DNA of 63,011 nt from DASUHT01 sp038230835 (GCA_038230835.1 JBBRMM010000018.1:1-63011); one strand, 5' to 3'. Positions 24,577 to 33,466 are shown, counted from the first letter of the stretch. Notes: generated by a model not told the origin, from the sequence alone. Numbers and translations: made by a program.

Positions 24577-25346
24577 CCAGCGTCACCCGCATCGAGAGCA
24601 CCGGGTCGCAGCCCGTCGTGGACGTTCGGAGCGCCGAGCTCCAGCCGCTGGGCGCGTGGCCGCCGGGCATCGAGCCGTTCTCCGGTACCCCGCTCGCCTT
24701 CGGTCTCGAGCTCTCCGATGACGGTCACGTCCAGACCGGCATCTGGGAGTGCACGCCCGGCTCGTTTCCCTCTCGTCGGGAGGGGATCTGCGAGCTGATG
24801 CACTTCGTCGCCGGCGACGCCACCATCATCGACGACGACGGCACCCGGCACGAGATCCGGCCAGGCGTGGTGCGCTTCTTCCCGGACGGGTGGTCGGGCC
24901 GCTGGGAGATTCGCGAGACCGTTCGCAAGACCTACGCCATCGTCCGAACTTGCCCCCGGCACGTCCTGAGCGATCGAATCCCGGATCGGGCGCTGTCGAT
25001 TCCGGGACGTCCCGTTCGTCATGGTGATGACGACCCGAGACGGGGTCGAAAGAACCGAAGGAGGAGCGATGTCGGACATCACGGTCAAGCGCGTCGAGGA
25101 GTTCGATACGCCGAACGGCGGGGGGTTCTGTCGAGCCCGTGCCGGCCTCGGCGTGACGGCGTTCGGGATGCAGGTGGAGAACTTCCCGCCGAACTTCGAG
25201 CACTTCCCCGAGCACGATCACGTGGCCGACGGCCAGGAAGAGGTCTACACCGCCCTCTCCGGCTCGGCCACGCTCCACGCCGGGGGAGTCAGTCACCGGC
25301 TGGAGCCGGGCGTATTCATTCGCATCGGGCCGGGCGAGCGGCGTAA
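24573..25346 (+). CDS. Cupin-domain protein with a lost stop codon
   Basis: The first ~127 residues form one cupin barrel: GTPLAFGLELSDDG, ELMHFVAGDATIIDDDG, HEIRPGVVRFFPDGW and RKTYAIVR, resembling the DUF861/ureidoglycine-hydrolase cupin group. There the family normally ends. Here the frame runs on for ~130 more low-complexity residues through the next gene's coding region to 25346. Shortening the run of five C at 24953-24957 by one would give a natural stop at 24967-24969. So the real gene probably ends near 24969 and a one-base change removed its stop. It starts with ATGA coupling to the SRPBCC gene. Confidence 0.65.
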   Translation: MTSVTRIESTGSQPVVDVRSAELQPLGAWPPGIEPFSGTPLAFGLELSDDGHVQTGIWECTPGSFPSRREGICELMHFVAGDATIIDDDGTRHEIRPGVVRFFPDGWSGRWEIRETVRKTYAIVRTCPRHVLSDRIPDRALSIPGRPVRHGDDDPRRGRKNRRRSDVGHHGQARRGVRYAERRGVLSSPCRPRRDGVRDAGGELPAELRALPRARSRGRRPGRGLHRPLRLGHAPRRGSQSPAGAGRIHSHRAGRAA

Positions 25347-25455
25347 GGTCACCACAGGCGACGAGCCGGTGCAGATGCTCGCGGTCGGAGCAACACCGGG
25401 CCGGGCGTATACGCCGCCGCCCTACACGGAGGACGGCGCTCCTCTCCCCGGCTGA
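25069..25455 (+). CDS. Small single-domain cupin
   Basis: 128 aa. Cupin motif 1 is visible as HFPEHDHVADGQEEVYTALSG (His/His/Glu metal-ligand pattern), motif 2 as HRLEPGVFIRIGPGERR. Probably a metal-binding cytoplasmic protein of unknown substrate. An ideal ribosome-binding site (AAGGAGGAG) precedes ATG 25069, favouring it over the upstream in-frame ATGs at 25021 and 25027. The frame of the preceding cupin runs through this gene, which by quality of start and homology is the real one here. Confidence 0.82.
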   Translation: MSDITVKRVEEFDTPNGGGFCRARAGLGVTAFGMQVENFPPNFEHFPEHDHVADGQEEVYTALSGSATLHAGGVSHRLEPGVFIRIGPGERRKVTTGDEPVQMLAVGATPGRAYTPPPYTEDGAPLPG

Positions 25456-25471
25456 TACGGGTGTGCCGGCG

Positions 25472-25513
25472 GGCCCCGAGCGACCACGTGGATGACGCGG
25501 CTCGCTCGGGGCC
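25472..25513 (+). terminator. Hairpin terminator after the cupin genes
   Basis: Perfect 12-bp stem GGCCCCGAGCGA (25472-25483) and TCGCTCGGGGCC (25502-25513) with an 18-base loop, starting 17 bases after the stop codon. No T-run. Confidence 0.6.
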
Positions 25514-25543
25514 TCCCTGACGACCCACTACCATCCGCTGACC

Positions 25544-26353
25544 ATGCGATCCCGGTACACGTGGCCGGAGGGCAAGCACTGTGCGGCGGCCTTCACCTTC
25601 GACTTCGACGCGGAGTCGGTCTGGATCGCCGAGGATTCCGCCAACGCCGAGCGGCCGGGTGTGCTCTCGCAGGGCACGTACGGGGCACGGGTCGGGCTGC
25701 CGCTGGTCATCGACCTGCTCGAGCGGCACCGGTTGCGGGCGACGTTCTTCGTGCCCGGGGTGGTCGCCGAGCGGTACCCGGAACTCGTCGCCCGCGCCGT
25801 TGCGGCCGGTCACGAGCTGGCCGTCCACGGTTACACGCACACGTCACCCTCGGAGCTCACGGTGGACGAGGAGGAGCGGGAGTTGACCCGAGCGATCGAG
25901 GTGCTGCGCGGATTCACGCCGGAGGTGCGCGGGTACCGCTCGCCGTCCTGGGATTTCAGCCCGCACACGCTCGAGCTGCTCCAACGGCACGGCCTGACCT
26001 ACTCCAGCAACTTCATGGACGACCTGTGGCCCTACGTGCACCCGGGGTACTCCGTCGTCGAGCTCCCGGTGCAGTGGCTGCTGGACGATGCCGCTCACTT
26101 CTGGTTCAGCGGCGCGAGCTGGACGCGCAAGATCGCGTCGGCCCGCGAGGTGTCTGAGATCTGGCGCGACGAGTTCGACGGTATCAGCGAACTGGGCGGC
26201 TGCTGCGTGTTCACGATGCACCCCCAGGTGATCGGGCGGCCGAGCCGGCTGGCGATGCTCGACGAGGTGATCCGGCACGTGGTCGCAGACGACCGGGTCT
26301 GGGTCGCGGCGCTGGGTGAGCTGGCCGACCATGTGCGTTCGAACGAGCGCTGA
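25544..26353 (+). CDS. Polysaccharide deacetylase-family protein (NodB fold)
   Basis: 269 aa. The metal-binding start TFDFDAES (catalytic Asp pair), then ATFFVPG, HELAVHGYTHTSP (His-x3-His motif) and RGYRSPSWDFS identify a NodB-type deacetylase. Absence of a signal peptide argues against a cell-wall role. Many soluble members of this branch act on small cyclic amides, for example allantoinase-like PuuE. Substrate undetermined. A TACCAT hexamer (25529-25534) lies 9 bases before ATG with no Shine-Dalgarno, consistent with a leaderless message. Confidence 0.87.
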   Translation: MRSRYTWPEGKHCAAAFTFDFDAESVWIAEDSANAERPGVLSQGTYGARVGLPLVIDLLERHRLRATFFVPGVVAERYPELVARAVAAGHELAVHGYTHTSPSELTVDEEERELTRAIEVLRGFTPEVRGYRSPSWDFSPHTLELLQRHGLTYSSNFMDDLWPYVHPGYSVVELPVQWLLDDAAHFWFSGASWTRKIASAREVSEIWRDEFDGISELGGCCVFTMHPQVIGRPSRLAMLDEVIRHVVADDRVWVAALGELADHVRSNER

Positions 26354-26388
26354 GCCGGTGTTGCGCGCCCGGTACTATCCGAGCTTCG

Positions 26389-27438
26389 ATGGAGCTGGGC
26401 CTGTACACGTTCGCCGAGGTCACACCCGACGCCCGCTCCGGCGAGCGTGTGAGCCCCGCGCGCCGGCTGCATGACCTGCTCGAAGAGGTTGAGCTGGCCG
26501 ACGCGGTGGGGCTGGACGTGTACGGCGTGGGGGAGCATCACCGTCCCGAGTTCGCCGTCTCGGCGCCCGCGGTGGTGCTGGCCGCGGCGGCGGCCCGCAC
26601 GCGGCGGATCCGGCTGACCAGCGCGGTCACGGTGCTCAGCTCGGACGACCCGGTGCGGGTGTTCGAGGAGTTCTCGACGCTCGACCTGCTCTCGGGCGGG
26701 CGCGCCGAGATCATGGCCGGCCGGGGCTCCTTCATCGAGTCGTTCCCGCTCTTCGGTTACAGCCTCGACGACTACGACGACCTGTTCGCCGAGAAGCTCG
26801 AGCTGTTGATGGAGCTGCGCGAGTCCGAGCGCATCACCTGGTCGGGCAGCCACCGACCGGCCATCGACGACCTTGGGGTGTACCCGCGCCCGGAGCGGCG
26901 GATCCCGATCTGGATCGCCGTCGGTGGGACGCCCGCGTCCACCGTCCGCGCCGGGTCGCTCGGACTGCCGATGGCGCTTGCGATCATCGGCGGCCTGCCC
27001 GAGCGGTTCGCGCCCCTGGCCGAGTTGCACCGCCGCGCGGCGGCGGAGGCGGGCCACGACCCGGCCACGCTCGGGCTCAGCATCAACTCGCACGGGTTCG
27101 TCGCCGACACCTCGCAGGATGCGATCGACCAGTCGTTCGCGCCGGTCGCGTCCGTGATGGACAAGATCGGGCGCGAGCGCGGCTGGCCGCCGATGACCCG
27201 TGAGCAGTACGAGGCGGCGGCCACGCTGCGCGGCGCGAATTTCGTGGGCAGCCCGCAGCAGGTGACCGAGAAGGTCCTGTTCCAGCACGAGATCTTCGGC
27301 CACCAGCGGTTCATGCTCCAGCTGACCGTGGGCTCGATGCCCCACGATCAGGTGATGCACGCGATCGAGCTCTACGGGACGCAGGTTGCGCCGGAGGTTC
27401 GCGAGGAGGTGCGGCGGCGCGAGGCGATCGCCGGCTGA
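26389..27438 (+). CDS. LLM-class flavin-dependent oxidoreductase
   Basis: 349 aa TIM-barrel flavoenzyme of the luciferase-like monooxygenase family: LGLYTFAEVTPD start, VGEHHRPEFAVSAPAVVLA, RRIRLTSAVTVLSSDDPVRVFEEFSTLDLLS, and IWIAVGGTPASTVRAG. The group uses reduced FMN (or F420 in some actinobacterial members) to oxidise diverse substrates. Separated by 35 bases from the deacetylase gene, so possibly co-transcribed, but a TACTAT hexamer at 26373-26378 could give it a separate leaderless transcript. The MarR gene converges 7 bases beyond its stop. Confidence 0.88.
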   Translation: MELGLYTFAEVTPDARSGERVSPARRLHDLLEEVELADAVGLDVYGVGEHHRPEFAVSAPAVVLAAAAARTRRIRLTSAVTVLSSDDPVRVFEEFSTLDLLSGGRAEIMAGRGSFIESFPLFGYSLDDYDDLFAEKLELLMELRESERITWSGSHRPAIDDLGVYPRPERRIPIWIAVGGTPASTVRAGSLGLPMALAIIGGLPERFAPLAELHRRAAAEAGHDPATLGLSINSHGFVADTSQDAIDQSFAPVASVMDKIGRERGWPPMTREQYEAAATLRGANFVGSPQQVTEKVLFQHEIFGHQRFMLQLTVGSMPHDQVMHAIELYGTQVAPEVREEVRRREAIAG

Positions 27439-27445
27439 GCCGGAG

Positions 27446-27922
27446 TCAGTCGCAGTCCGGCTCGACCACGGCCGCGCAGTCGGCGGTGGCGCCCTCGGCG
27501 GCCCGCCCCAGCAGGCGGCCCAGCGTCGCCCGCTCGTCCACGGTCAGGGCGGCCAGGATCTCGTCGTCGATCTCGTGCACCGCGCGGTCCACCTTCTCGA
27601 GCAGCCGCCCACCCTGACGGGACAGCTCGATGATGCCGCGCCGCCGGTCCGAGCGATCACGACGGCGAACGATCAGCCCCGCGTCCTCCAACTCGTTGAG
27701 CACCGCGACCAGGTTCGACGGGTCGAGCCGCAGCACCTCGATCAGCGTCTGCTGCGCCGACGGCCCGTGCTCGCGCAGGTGGTGCAGCGCCAGCAGTTGG
27801 CGCGGGCGCAGGCCGAGCGGCGCGACCGCCTGTTCCAGTCGCCGCCGCATCCCCCGCGCGAGCTGCGCGATGAGGACGATGGACGCCGTCTCGGCGCGGG
27901 CTCGGTGCTGTGTGGCGCTCAC
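27446..27922 (-). CDS. MarR-family regulator
   Basis: 158 aa winged-helix protein: RRRLEQAVAPLGLRPRQLLAL, LIEVLRLDPSNLVAVLNELEDAGLIVRRRDRSDRRR and ELSRQGGRLLEKV are the family's HTH and wing. Starts at GTG 27922; a TACACT hexamer six bases upstream suggests a leaderless transcript. It is divergent from the LUD gene at 28021, with an AT-rich stretch (about 27944-27966) between them, the natural place for its operator. Confidence 0.88.
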   Translation of the reverse strand: MSATQHRARAETASIVLIAQLARGMRRRLEQAVAPLGLRPRQLLALHHLREHGPSAQQTLIEVLRLDPSNLVAVLNELEDAGLIVRRRDRSDRRRGIIELSRQGGRLLEKVDRAVHEIDDEILAALTVDERATLGRLLGRAAEGATADCAAVVEPDCD

Positions 27923-28020
27923 GGCCCCAGTGTACCGGGTGAATCGTTTATGAACTACATATCATCTCTGCTAGGCTGACGATTCGCATCCACAACACGC
28001 CCGAACGCGAGGAGATCATC

Positions 28021-28665
28021 GTGAGCACGTACGTCCTACCCGACCCCGGGCCGCCCAACACCGAGTTCGAGCGGCCCGCCGACGGCGAGCGCCTGCAGCG
28101 GACCGCCGGCGCGCTGGCGGCGCGCGGCTTCAAGGTGCAGATCGCCGACAGCGCCGGGCACGCAAAGACGCTGGTGCTGGAAGCCATCCCCGACGGGGCA
28201 GAGGTGCACGGCGCGCTGTCCGAGACGATGCGCGAGCTGGGGATCACGGCCGAGATCGAGGAGTCCGGCCGCTACGAGTCGGTGCGGGCGAAGCTGAACC
28301 AGCTCGACCGCCAGACCCAGGGCCGCGAGATGCGCAAGCTGGGTGCGGCGCCCGACTACATCGTCGGCAGCGCGGCCGCGGTTACCGACGACGGAGAGAT
28401 CGTGGTCGGCTCGGGCTCCGGCAGCCAGCTGGGGGCATACGCCTACGCCGGCGGCAACGTGGTTCTGGTCGTCGGCCACCAGAAGCTGGTGCGCGACCTC
28501 GACGAGGGCCTGCGGCGCGTCCGCGAGTACAGCCTGCCGCGGGAGTTCCTGCGCATGCAGTCCGTCGGCTACCCGGGCAGCCTGCTCGCCAAGACGCTGA
28601 TCATCCACAGCGAGCCGGGGGGCCGGATCACCGTCATCCTGGTGCCGGAGTCGATCGGCTTCTGA
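28021..28665 (+). CDS. LUD-domain (LutC/YkgG-like) protein
   Basis: 214 aa. The LUD (DUF162) fold is marked by RGFKVQIADSAGHAKTLVLEAIPDGAEVHGALS, YIVGSAAAVTDDGEIVVGSG and HQKLVRDLDEGLRRVREYSLP. Stand-alone LUD proteins are related to a subunit of L-lactate utilisation (LutC) but many have no known role; no LutA or LutB partner is nearby. Start GTG 28021 with GAGGAG upstream. Probably controlled by the divergent MarR regulator. Confidence 0.85.
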   Translation: MSTYVLPDPGPPNTEFERPADGERLQRTAGALAARGFKVQIADSAGHAKTLVLEAIPDGAEVHGALSETMRELGITAEIEESGRYESVRAKLNQLDRQTQGREMRKLGAAPDYIVGSAAAVTDDGEIVVGSGSGSQLGAYAYAGGNVVLVVGHQKLVRDLDEGLRRVREYSLPREFLRMQSVGYPGSLLAKTLIIHSEPGGRITVILVPESIGF

Positions 28666-28778
28666 GCCAGGCGGGGATCGCCCTCGAGGGTCGATTGGCG
28701 GGAGATGAGAGGTTCGAGAACCGGTCGGCCGGTGGCCGCCTATCACGTGTAGCCACCCTCCCGACCAAGGACGTTCAG

Positions 28779-29426
28779 ATGAACACCCCCAGATCTGCCA
28801 CCACCCGCCGTGGGTTTCTCGGCGTCGCCACAGTCGGCCTCGGAGCCGCCGTCGGCGGCGTGGCGGCCACACCGGCCGTCGCCTACCTGCTCGCCCCGAC
28901 GACCCAGGAGGCGACCTTCGAGCCGGCGTCTCTGGGCCCGGTGGCCAGATTCACTTCCGAGACCGGATTCGACCCGACCGCCGCGACGTTCGTGGAGACC
29001 CCCGGTCAGCCTGTTTCCAGCGGGCTGGCGTACGTGCACCACACCGGCAACGCCAACCATGACTGGCTGGCGGCCGACGCCATGTTCGTCGTCTTCTCGA
29101 ACCGGTGCACGCACGTCGGCTGCCCGGTGCAGTCGAGTGGGATCGGCTTCGGGTGCCCCTGTCACGGCAGCCAGTTCGACCGCAACGGCGGGCGCATCGA
29201 AGGGCCGGCGGTGCGGCCGCTGGATCGCTTTCAATGGGAGATCCGGCGCGACGGCGAGCTGTGGATCACCCACCGCTGGAGCGTCCTCGTCGACGGCGGC
29301 CGGGTGCGGTACTACGCCGTCAAGTCACCGGGCCAGCCGCTCGTGGGCCAGGTTCCGGTGCTCGACGCCGATCTCGTGTACCCGTCGGTGACGTACGACC
29401 AAGGGCCGCCGCCGGCGTCGCGTTGA
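28779..29426 (+). CDS. TAT-exported Rieske [2Fe-2S] protein (QcrA-like)
   Basis: 215 aa. Signal TTRRGFLGVATVGLGAAVGG carries the twin-arginine motif and remains as a membrane anchor in this family. The cluster-binding boxes are CTHVGCPV and CPCHGSQF near residues 110-130, followed by the fold end RFQWEIRRDGELWI. It resembles the Rieske subunit of menaquinol-cytochrome c reductase, but no cytochrome b or c gene is adjacent, so its electron partner is unknown. ATG 28779 is preceded by AAGGA. Another in-frame start at 28695 would bury the TAT motif. Confidence 0.88.
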   Translation: MNTPRSATTRRGFLGVATVGLGAAVGGVAATPAVAYLLAPTTQEATFEPASLGPVARFTSETGFDPTAATFVETPGQPVSSGLAYVHHTGNANHDWLAADAMFVVFSNRCTHVGCPVQSSGIGFGCPCHGSQFDRNGGRIEGPAVRPLDRFQWEIRRDGELWITHRWSVLVDGGRVRYYAVKSPGQPLVGQVPVLDADLVYPSVTYDQGPPPASR

Positions 29427-29431
29427 GCAAC

Positions 29432-29719
29432 TTACTGGGCTGACGGAGCGGCGCGCTTCTCGTCGAGTCTGCCGCCGCGCACCGTTTCGGCCATCTGCTT
29501 GGACTGCTCGCGGTAGAGCGAGCCATCCTCGAACTCGATCACGGGGTACTGGCGCTGCCCACTCAGCCGCTCCAGCTCGTCGCGCTTACCGCGCAGAAAG
29601 GGTCCCTTGACGACCTCGTACGGGATCCCGGCCTCGTTGAGCGTCTTCTGCACCCGCCAGCAGGGATGACCGTCGAGCTTGAACCACACATTCGGGCAGC
29701 GATGGAGCTTGATGGTCAT
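29432..29719 (-). CDS. Glutathione S-transferase N-terminal/glutaredoxin-like domain protein
   Basis: 95 aa, a single thioredoxin-fold domain: IKLHRCPNVWFKLDGHPCWRV (with cysteine at the expected N-terminal helix), QKTLNEAGIPYEVVKGP, and RQYPVIEFEDGSLYRE, the cis-proline and substrate-binding segment. No C-terminal GST helical domain, so probably a small thiol-reactive or binding protein. AAGGAGG precedes ATG 29719. It converges tail to tail with the Rieske gene, 5 bases apart. Confidence 0.83.
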   Translation of the reverse strand: MTIKLHRCPNVWFKLDGHPCWRVQKTLNEAGIPYEVVKGPFLRGKRDELERLSGQRQYPVIEFEDGSLYREQSKQMAETVRGGRLDEKRAAPSAQ

Positions 29720-29803
29720 TGTCGGTGTCCTCCTTCGACGTCGCTCGTGGCTCGGCGCGTGGACCAGTGTAGACTCGCGCGGTCGTCAAACCGGAGGTGC
29801 GCC

Positions 29804-31240
29804 GTGACGATCCGAGGGCAGCCGCTCTCGCTGGGCGACCGACGCGAGCCGGCCGTGGCTGCGGTGGCCGCGGGCATCCTCGACGCCTGGCACAGCTTCG
29901 ACGCCGCCCGGCCATCCGAGCCCGGGGCCGACACGAGGCTCGAGCGGCTACTGGCGATGGGGCTGCCGGCAGGTGGGGACGATGTGGTGTCCGCGCTGTC
30001 CGACGCCGCCCACGTACTGGATCGCAGCCTTGCTCAGCCCCGTCCGCGCTGGTTCGGCTTCGTCGGCTCCTCGGGGCTCGAGGTGGGTGTGCTGGCGGAT
30101 GCGCTGGCCTCCTGCTACGACGTCAACCTCGCCTCGTGGGCAGCCGCGGCGACCCGGATCGAGGAGCAGGCCGCCCGCTGGGTGGCGGAGTTCATCGGGT
30201 ACCCCGCCGCGGTCGGGACGTTCACCAGCGGCGGCACGGTGTCGAACCTGGCCGCGCTGGCGGCGGCTCGCAGCCGCGCCCTTCCGCGTGCCCGCGAACG
30301 CGGTCTGTCCGGCGTGCGCTGCGCCGTGTACTGCTCGCAGGAGGCGCACCACTCGATCCGCCGCACCGCGGAGCTGCTGGGCATCGGTGGTGACGGAGTT
30401 CGTGCCCTGCCGATCGACGATCGACGCCGACTGGAGCCTCAAGCTCTGGCCGAGGCGGTCCGCGCCGACCGCCTTGCCGGTGTGGTGCCGGTCGCGGTGG
30501 TCGCAACGGCTGGGACGACGCTCACCGGTGCGGTCGATCCGATCGGCGACCTGGCCGACATCGCGGCGACGGCCGGTGTGTGGCTGCACGTGGACGGCGC
30601 CTACGGCGCGCCCGCCGCATCGGTGCCCGCGCTGGCGTCGGTCTTCGCAGGACTCGACCGGGCCGATTCGATCTCCCTTGATGCCCACAAGTGGCTGTTC
30701 GTCCCCAAGGCGTGCGGACTGCTGCTGACCCGCGACCGAGCTGACATGGAGGCCGCGTTCGCCCACGTGGAGGACTACTTCCCGCACGAGCGCGGACAGC
30801 CCCATGCGGCCGACGTGACGCTCGAGTACTCGCGGCCGTTCCGCGCACTCAAGGTATGGCTGGCGTTTCGCGTGCACGGCGCCGATGCGCTGCGCGCGGC
30901 GATCGACGACAACGTGAGGGTCGCTCGCGGTCTCTGGGACGAGCTGCGCGAGGCGCCGGATATGGAGCCGCTGCCGTACCCGCCGGTGCTCTCGATCGTG
31001 CCCTATCGACTGCTGCCGGACGGTCTGTCGCACGATGCCGCCAACCGGCGGGTGGTCGCGCTCGCGCGCGCCCTCCAGGACGACGGGCGGGTGTGGGTGG
31101 CCTCGGCCACGATCGACGGGGACGCGTACCTGCGCCCCTGCGTGGTCAACCACCGCACGTCGGCCGCTGACGCGTCTGCCCTCGTCGAGGTCACTCGCGA
31201 CGTGCTCAGAAAGCGAGCCACGGTCAGTCGCGGGGGTTGA
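29804..31240 (+). CDS. PLP-dependent group II amino-acid decarboxylase
   Basis: 478 aa. Typical aromatic-L-amino-acid/glutamate decarboxylase pattern: GTFTSGGTVSNLAALAAAR, EAHHSIRRTAELLG (stacking His), VVATAGTTLTGAVDPI, VDGAYGAPAA, the Schiff-base lysine in DAHKWLFVPKACG and EYSRPFRALKVWLAFR. Such enzymes decarboxylate Tyr, Trp, DOPA, His or Glu; the specific substrate is not readable. GTG 29804 is preceded by CCGGAGG. It ends inside the last codons of the converging oxidase (17-base overlap). Confidence 0.9.
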   Translation: MTIRGQPLSLGDRREPAVAAVAAGILDAWHSFDAARPSEPGADTRLERLLAMGLPAGGDDVVSALSDAAHVLDRSLAQPRPRWFGFVGSSGLEVGVLADALASCYDVNLASWAAAATRIEEQAARWVAEFIGYPAAVGTFTSGGTVSNLAALAAARSRALPRARERGLSGVRCAVYCSQEAHHSIRRTAELLGIGGDGVRALPIDDRRRLEPQALAEAVRADRLAGVVPVAVVATAGTTLTGAVDPIGDLADIAATAGVWLHVDGAYGAPAASVPALASVFAGLDRADSISLDAHKWLFVPKACGLLLTRDRADMEAAFAHVEDYFPHERGQPHAADVTLEYSRPFRALKVWLAFRVHGADALRAAIDDNVRVARGLWDELREAPDMEPLPYPPVLSIVPYRLLPDGLSHDAANRRVVALARALQDDGRVWVASATIDGDAYLRPCVVNHRTSAADASALVEVTRDVLRKRATVSRGG

Positions 31241-32297
31241 CCCGGTCGCGGCCGACCTCGGCCGGACTGGCGCAGCCGAGCAGACGCAGCGCGACGGCGA
31301 TCTCCGATCCCAGCAGTTCGAGGACACGTCGGGCGCCCGGCTCCCCGCCCACTGCCAAGCCCCACAGCACCTGGCGGCCGACCAGCACCGCCCGCGCACC
31401 CAGCCCGAGCGCGGTGACGACGTCCGAGCCGTGGCGCACACCCCCGTCGAGCAGCACTTCCACCCGGTCGCCTGCAGCCTCGGCGATCGCGGGCAGCGCA
31501 GCGATCGCCGGCGGCGCACCGTCGAGCTGGCGTCCGCCGTGGTTCGAGACGACGATGCCCGCCGCGCCGTGGTCAGCTGCAAGCACGGCGTCGTCGGCGC
31601 GGAGGATGCCCTTGACGACCACCGGCACCCCGAACTGGGACGCCAGCCGGTCGACCTCGCCCCACGACACGGTGGGATCGAGCAGGTCGAAACCGCGTTC
31701 CGTCGCCCCGGCACGTCGCGCCCGCACCAGTGCGGGCAGCTCGTCCTCTGGAATCGCCCACCCGCTCGCCAGCTCGCGCCCGCGCGAGCCGATCACCGGC
31801 AGGTCGGCGGTGAGCACGATCGCGCTGAACCCCGCCTCCAACGCCTCCGCCACCAGGTCGTCGCTGAGACCGCGGTCGCGGAGCACGTACAGCTGCAGCC
31901 AGCGAGTGGCGGTGGGAGCCGCTGCGGCCACCTCCGCAGGCGTCGACGGCGACAGCGTCGAGAGGAGCATTCCGGCGCCGGTTGCGGCAACCGCGCGCGC
32001 GATGCCCTCGTCACCGTCGGGGTGCGCCATGCGCATGAACGCCATCGGGGCGGTCAGCACCGGCATGCTCAGCTCGTGCCCCAGCACCCGGGTGGCGGCG
32101 GTCGCCGCTTCGAACTCCGCCAGCACCCGCGGGCGCAGCTCGAAGCGGTCGAAGCCGGTGACGTTGCCGCGCAGGGTGCGCTCGGCCGCCGCGCCGCCCG
32201 CGAAGTAGGCGTACCAGGTCGGATCGAGGTGGGCGGCCGCCCACTGCTCGACGGTCGAGAGTTGGATCGCTGCGGGATCTCGCGGGTCGGCGGTCAC
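31224..32297 (-). CDS. FMN-dependent alpha-hydroxyacid oxidase/dehydrogenase
   Basis: 357 aa TIM-barrel of the lactate/glycolate oxidase family: WYAYFAGGAAAERTLRGN, PMAFMRMAHPDGD, LQLYVLRDRG, VVKGILRADDA, the catalytic IVVSNHGGRQLDGA (His/Arg) and LLDGGVRHGSDVVTALGLGA. It oxidises an (S)-2-hydroxyacid to the 2-keto acid. Start GTG 32297. Its 3' end overlaps the decarboxylase tail to tail. Membrane-association loop is absent, favouring a soluble oxidase. Confidence 0.9.
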   Translation of the reverse strand: MTADPRDPAAIQLSTVEQWAAAHLDPTWYAYFAGGAAAERTLRGNVTGFDRFELRPRVLAEFEAATAATRVLGHELSMPVLTAPMAFMRMAHPDGDEGIARAVAATGAGMLLSTLSPSTPAEVAAAAPTATRWLQLYVLRDRGLSDDLVAEALEAGFSAIVLTADLPVIGSRGRELASGWAIPEDELPALVRARRAGATERGFDLLDPTVSWGEVDRLASQFGVPVVVKGILRADDAVLAADHGAAGIVVSNHGGRQLDGAPPAIAALPAIAEAAGDRVEVLLDGGVRHGSDVVTALGLGARAVLVGRQVLWGLAVGGEPGARRVLELLGSEIAVALRLLGCASPAEVGRDRVNPRD

Positions 32298-32368
32298 GGG
32301 CGTAACGGATCCCTACCGGATCCGGGCGGCCCGGGCGCCGAGCGGCACCCGGGCACCCGGGCTGATGG

Positions 32369-33235
32369 TCAGCCGAAGACGGTCATCAGGCTGGTGGTGC
32401 GGAATGCGCTGAACGTCGAGCTGTGGGCGTAGAGGCGGAAGTCGTAGCCCTTCGGCGACATCGAGTCGAAGTACACGATCGCCGCCACGTCCGGGTGCGC
32501 GGCCGCCCAGGTGCCGGCTCCCTGGATCCAGCTGGGTGTGCGCGAGTCGGCTCCCGGGGCGGCCGTCTCGGCGATGAAGAACGGCTTGCCGGCAGCGACC
32601 GCGTAGGTGTACGCCGCGGCGAAGATGTCGCCGAACACCCGCCACTTGACACCGGGGAAGTTGTAGCCGTCCGCCGCGACGTAATCCACGTACGTCGGGC
32701 CGGGCCAGAACTTGGCGGCGACGCCGTTGGCGTAGTCGAACGCCATCGGACACCAGACGAACTTGACGTTGGACGCACCGACCGACCGGAAGAGGTCCAC
32801 CGTGTGCTTCCAGGCGGCGACCACCTGGGTTGGGGTGCCGATGTAGCGGGGATGTCCGACCGGCTGGTCGAACTCGTAGAACGGCCGCAGGTAGATGGTC
32901 TTGCCGGCCGCCTTGAGGGCGGTCGCGGCGGCGCGGATGCGGGCGTCCTGCGTGCCCGCGGCGATTGCCGAGGCGGTCGTCAGCGGCGCGGCTGACCATG
33001 ACAGGAGCGGTGTCCGGCCGGCTCGCAGGTCAGGCCCGACGCGGATCGCCCAGCTGGTGAAATCCCACGGCGTGTAGCTGTGGTCGATCGCCGGCTTGTG
33101 GCCCAGGTGCGACTCCAGCGTGGTGATGCCGCCGGTCTCGTTGGGGAAGGCACCCAACTGGACGCCGGCCTGCGCGGCGGTGGGAGTTACGAGCGCAGCC
33201 AGCACGACGCCGGCGCACGAAAGACACTTGAACAT
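32369..33235 (-). CDS. Secreted GH26-like glycoside hydrolase
   Basis: 288 aa. Signal peptide MFKCLSCAGVVLAALVTPTAAQA. The mature protein shows a TIM-barrel pattern of beta-mannanase-like GH26 members: WDFTSWAIR, TIYLRPFYEFDQP (candidate acid/base region), VKFVWCPMAFDYANG, DYVAADGYNF and the candidate nucleophile strand PFFIAETAAPG. Likely an extracellular enzyme acting on a plant or cell-wall polysaccharide; substrate unknown. A Shine-Dalgarno (GAGGGG) lies upstream of ATG 33235. Divergent from the DUF4331 operon. Confidence 0.75.
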   Translation of the reverse strand: MFKCLSCAGVVLAALVTPTAAQAGVQLGAFPNETGGITTLESHLGHKPAIDHSYTPWDFTSWAIRVGPDLRAGRTPLLSWSAAPLTTASAIAAGTQDARIRAAATALKAAGKTIYLRPFYEFDQPVGHPRYIGTPTQVVAAWKHTVDLFRSVGASNVKFVWCPMAFDYANGVAAKFWPGPTYVDYVAADGYNFPGVKWRVFGDIFAAAYTYAVAAGKPFFIAETAAPGADSRTPSWIQGAGTWAAAHPDVAAIVYFDSMSPKGYDFRLYAHSSTFSAFRTTSLMTVFG

Positions 33236-33466
33236 GATTTCGACCCCTCAGGTTGGCTCGGTACCTCCGAGTCACCAAGGCGATCGGCCGTTCAGCATCG
33301 GGTGCCGCCCCCGCGATCGAGGGTTCCGGGCCTCCCCGTTTCCGCGTAACCGGGGTCCCCAGACTCCGGTGAACCGTTTGCGCTGCGACGCCGAAGACCC
33401 GGCACCTAGGTGGTGAGTGAGCGCGACCGGTCGTCCAGTCGACTTCGAGAAAGGAGCACCATCCAC
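33236..33466. other. Divergent intergenic region before the DUF4331 operon
   Basis: Contains the leader of the GH26-like gene (a hairpin CTCGG-TACCT-CCGAG near 33262) and the upstream region of the DUF4331 gene with its AAGGAG ribosome-binding site at 33450-33455. The sequence is rich in possible stems but matches no riboswitch I know. Confidence 0.4.

Noticed and set aside
28666..28778. Start of the Rieske gene at 28695
   Set aside because: This in-frame start would place 28 extra residues before the twin-arginine signal; ATG 28779 with AAGGA upstream fits export.
29948..31714. A 588-codon minus-strand open frame
   Set aside because: Antisense shadow of the decarboxylase that runs into the real hydroxyacid oxidase coding region in another frame.
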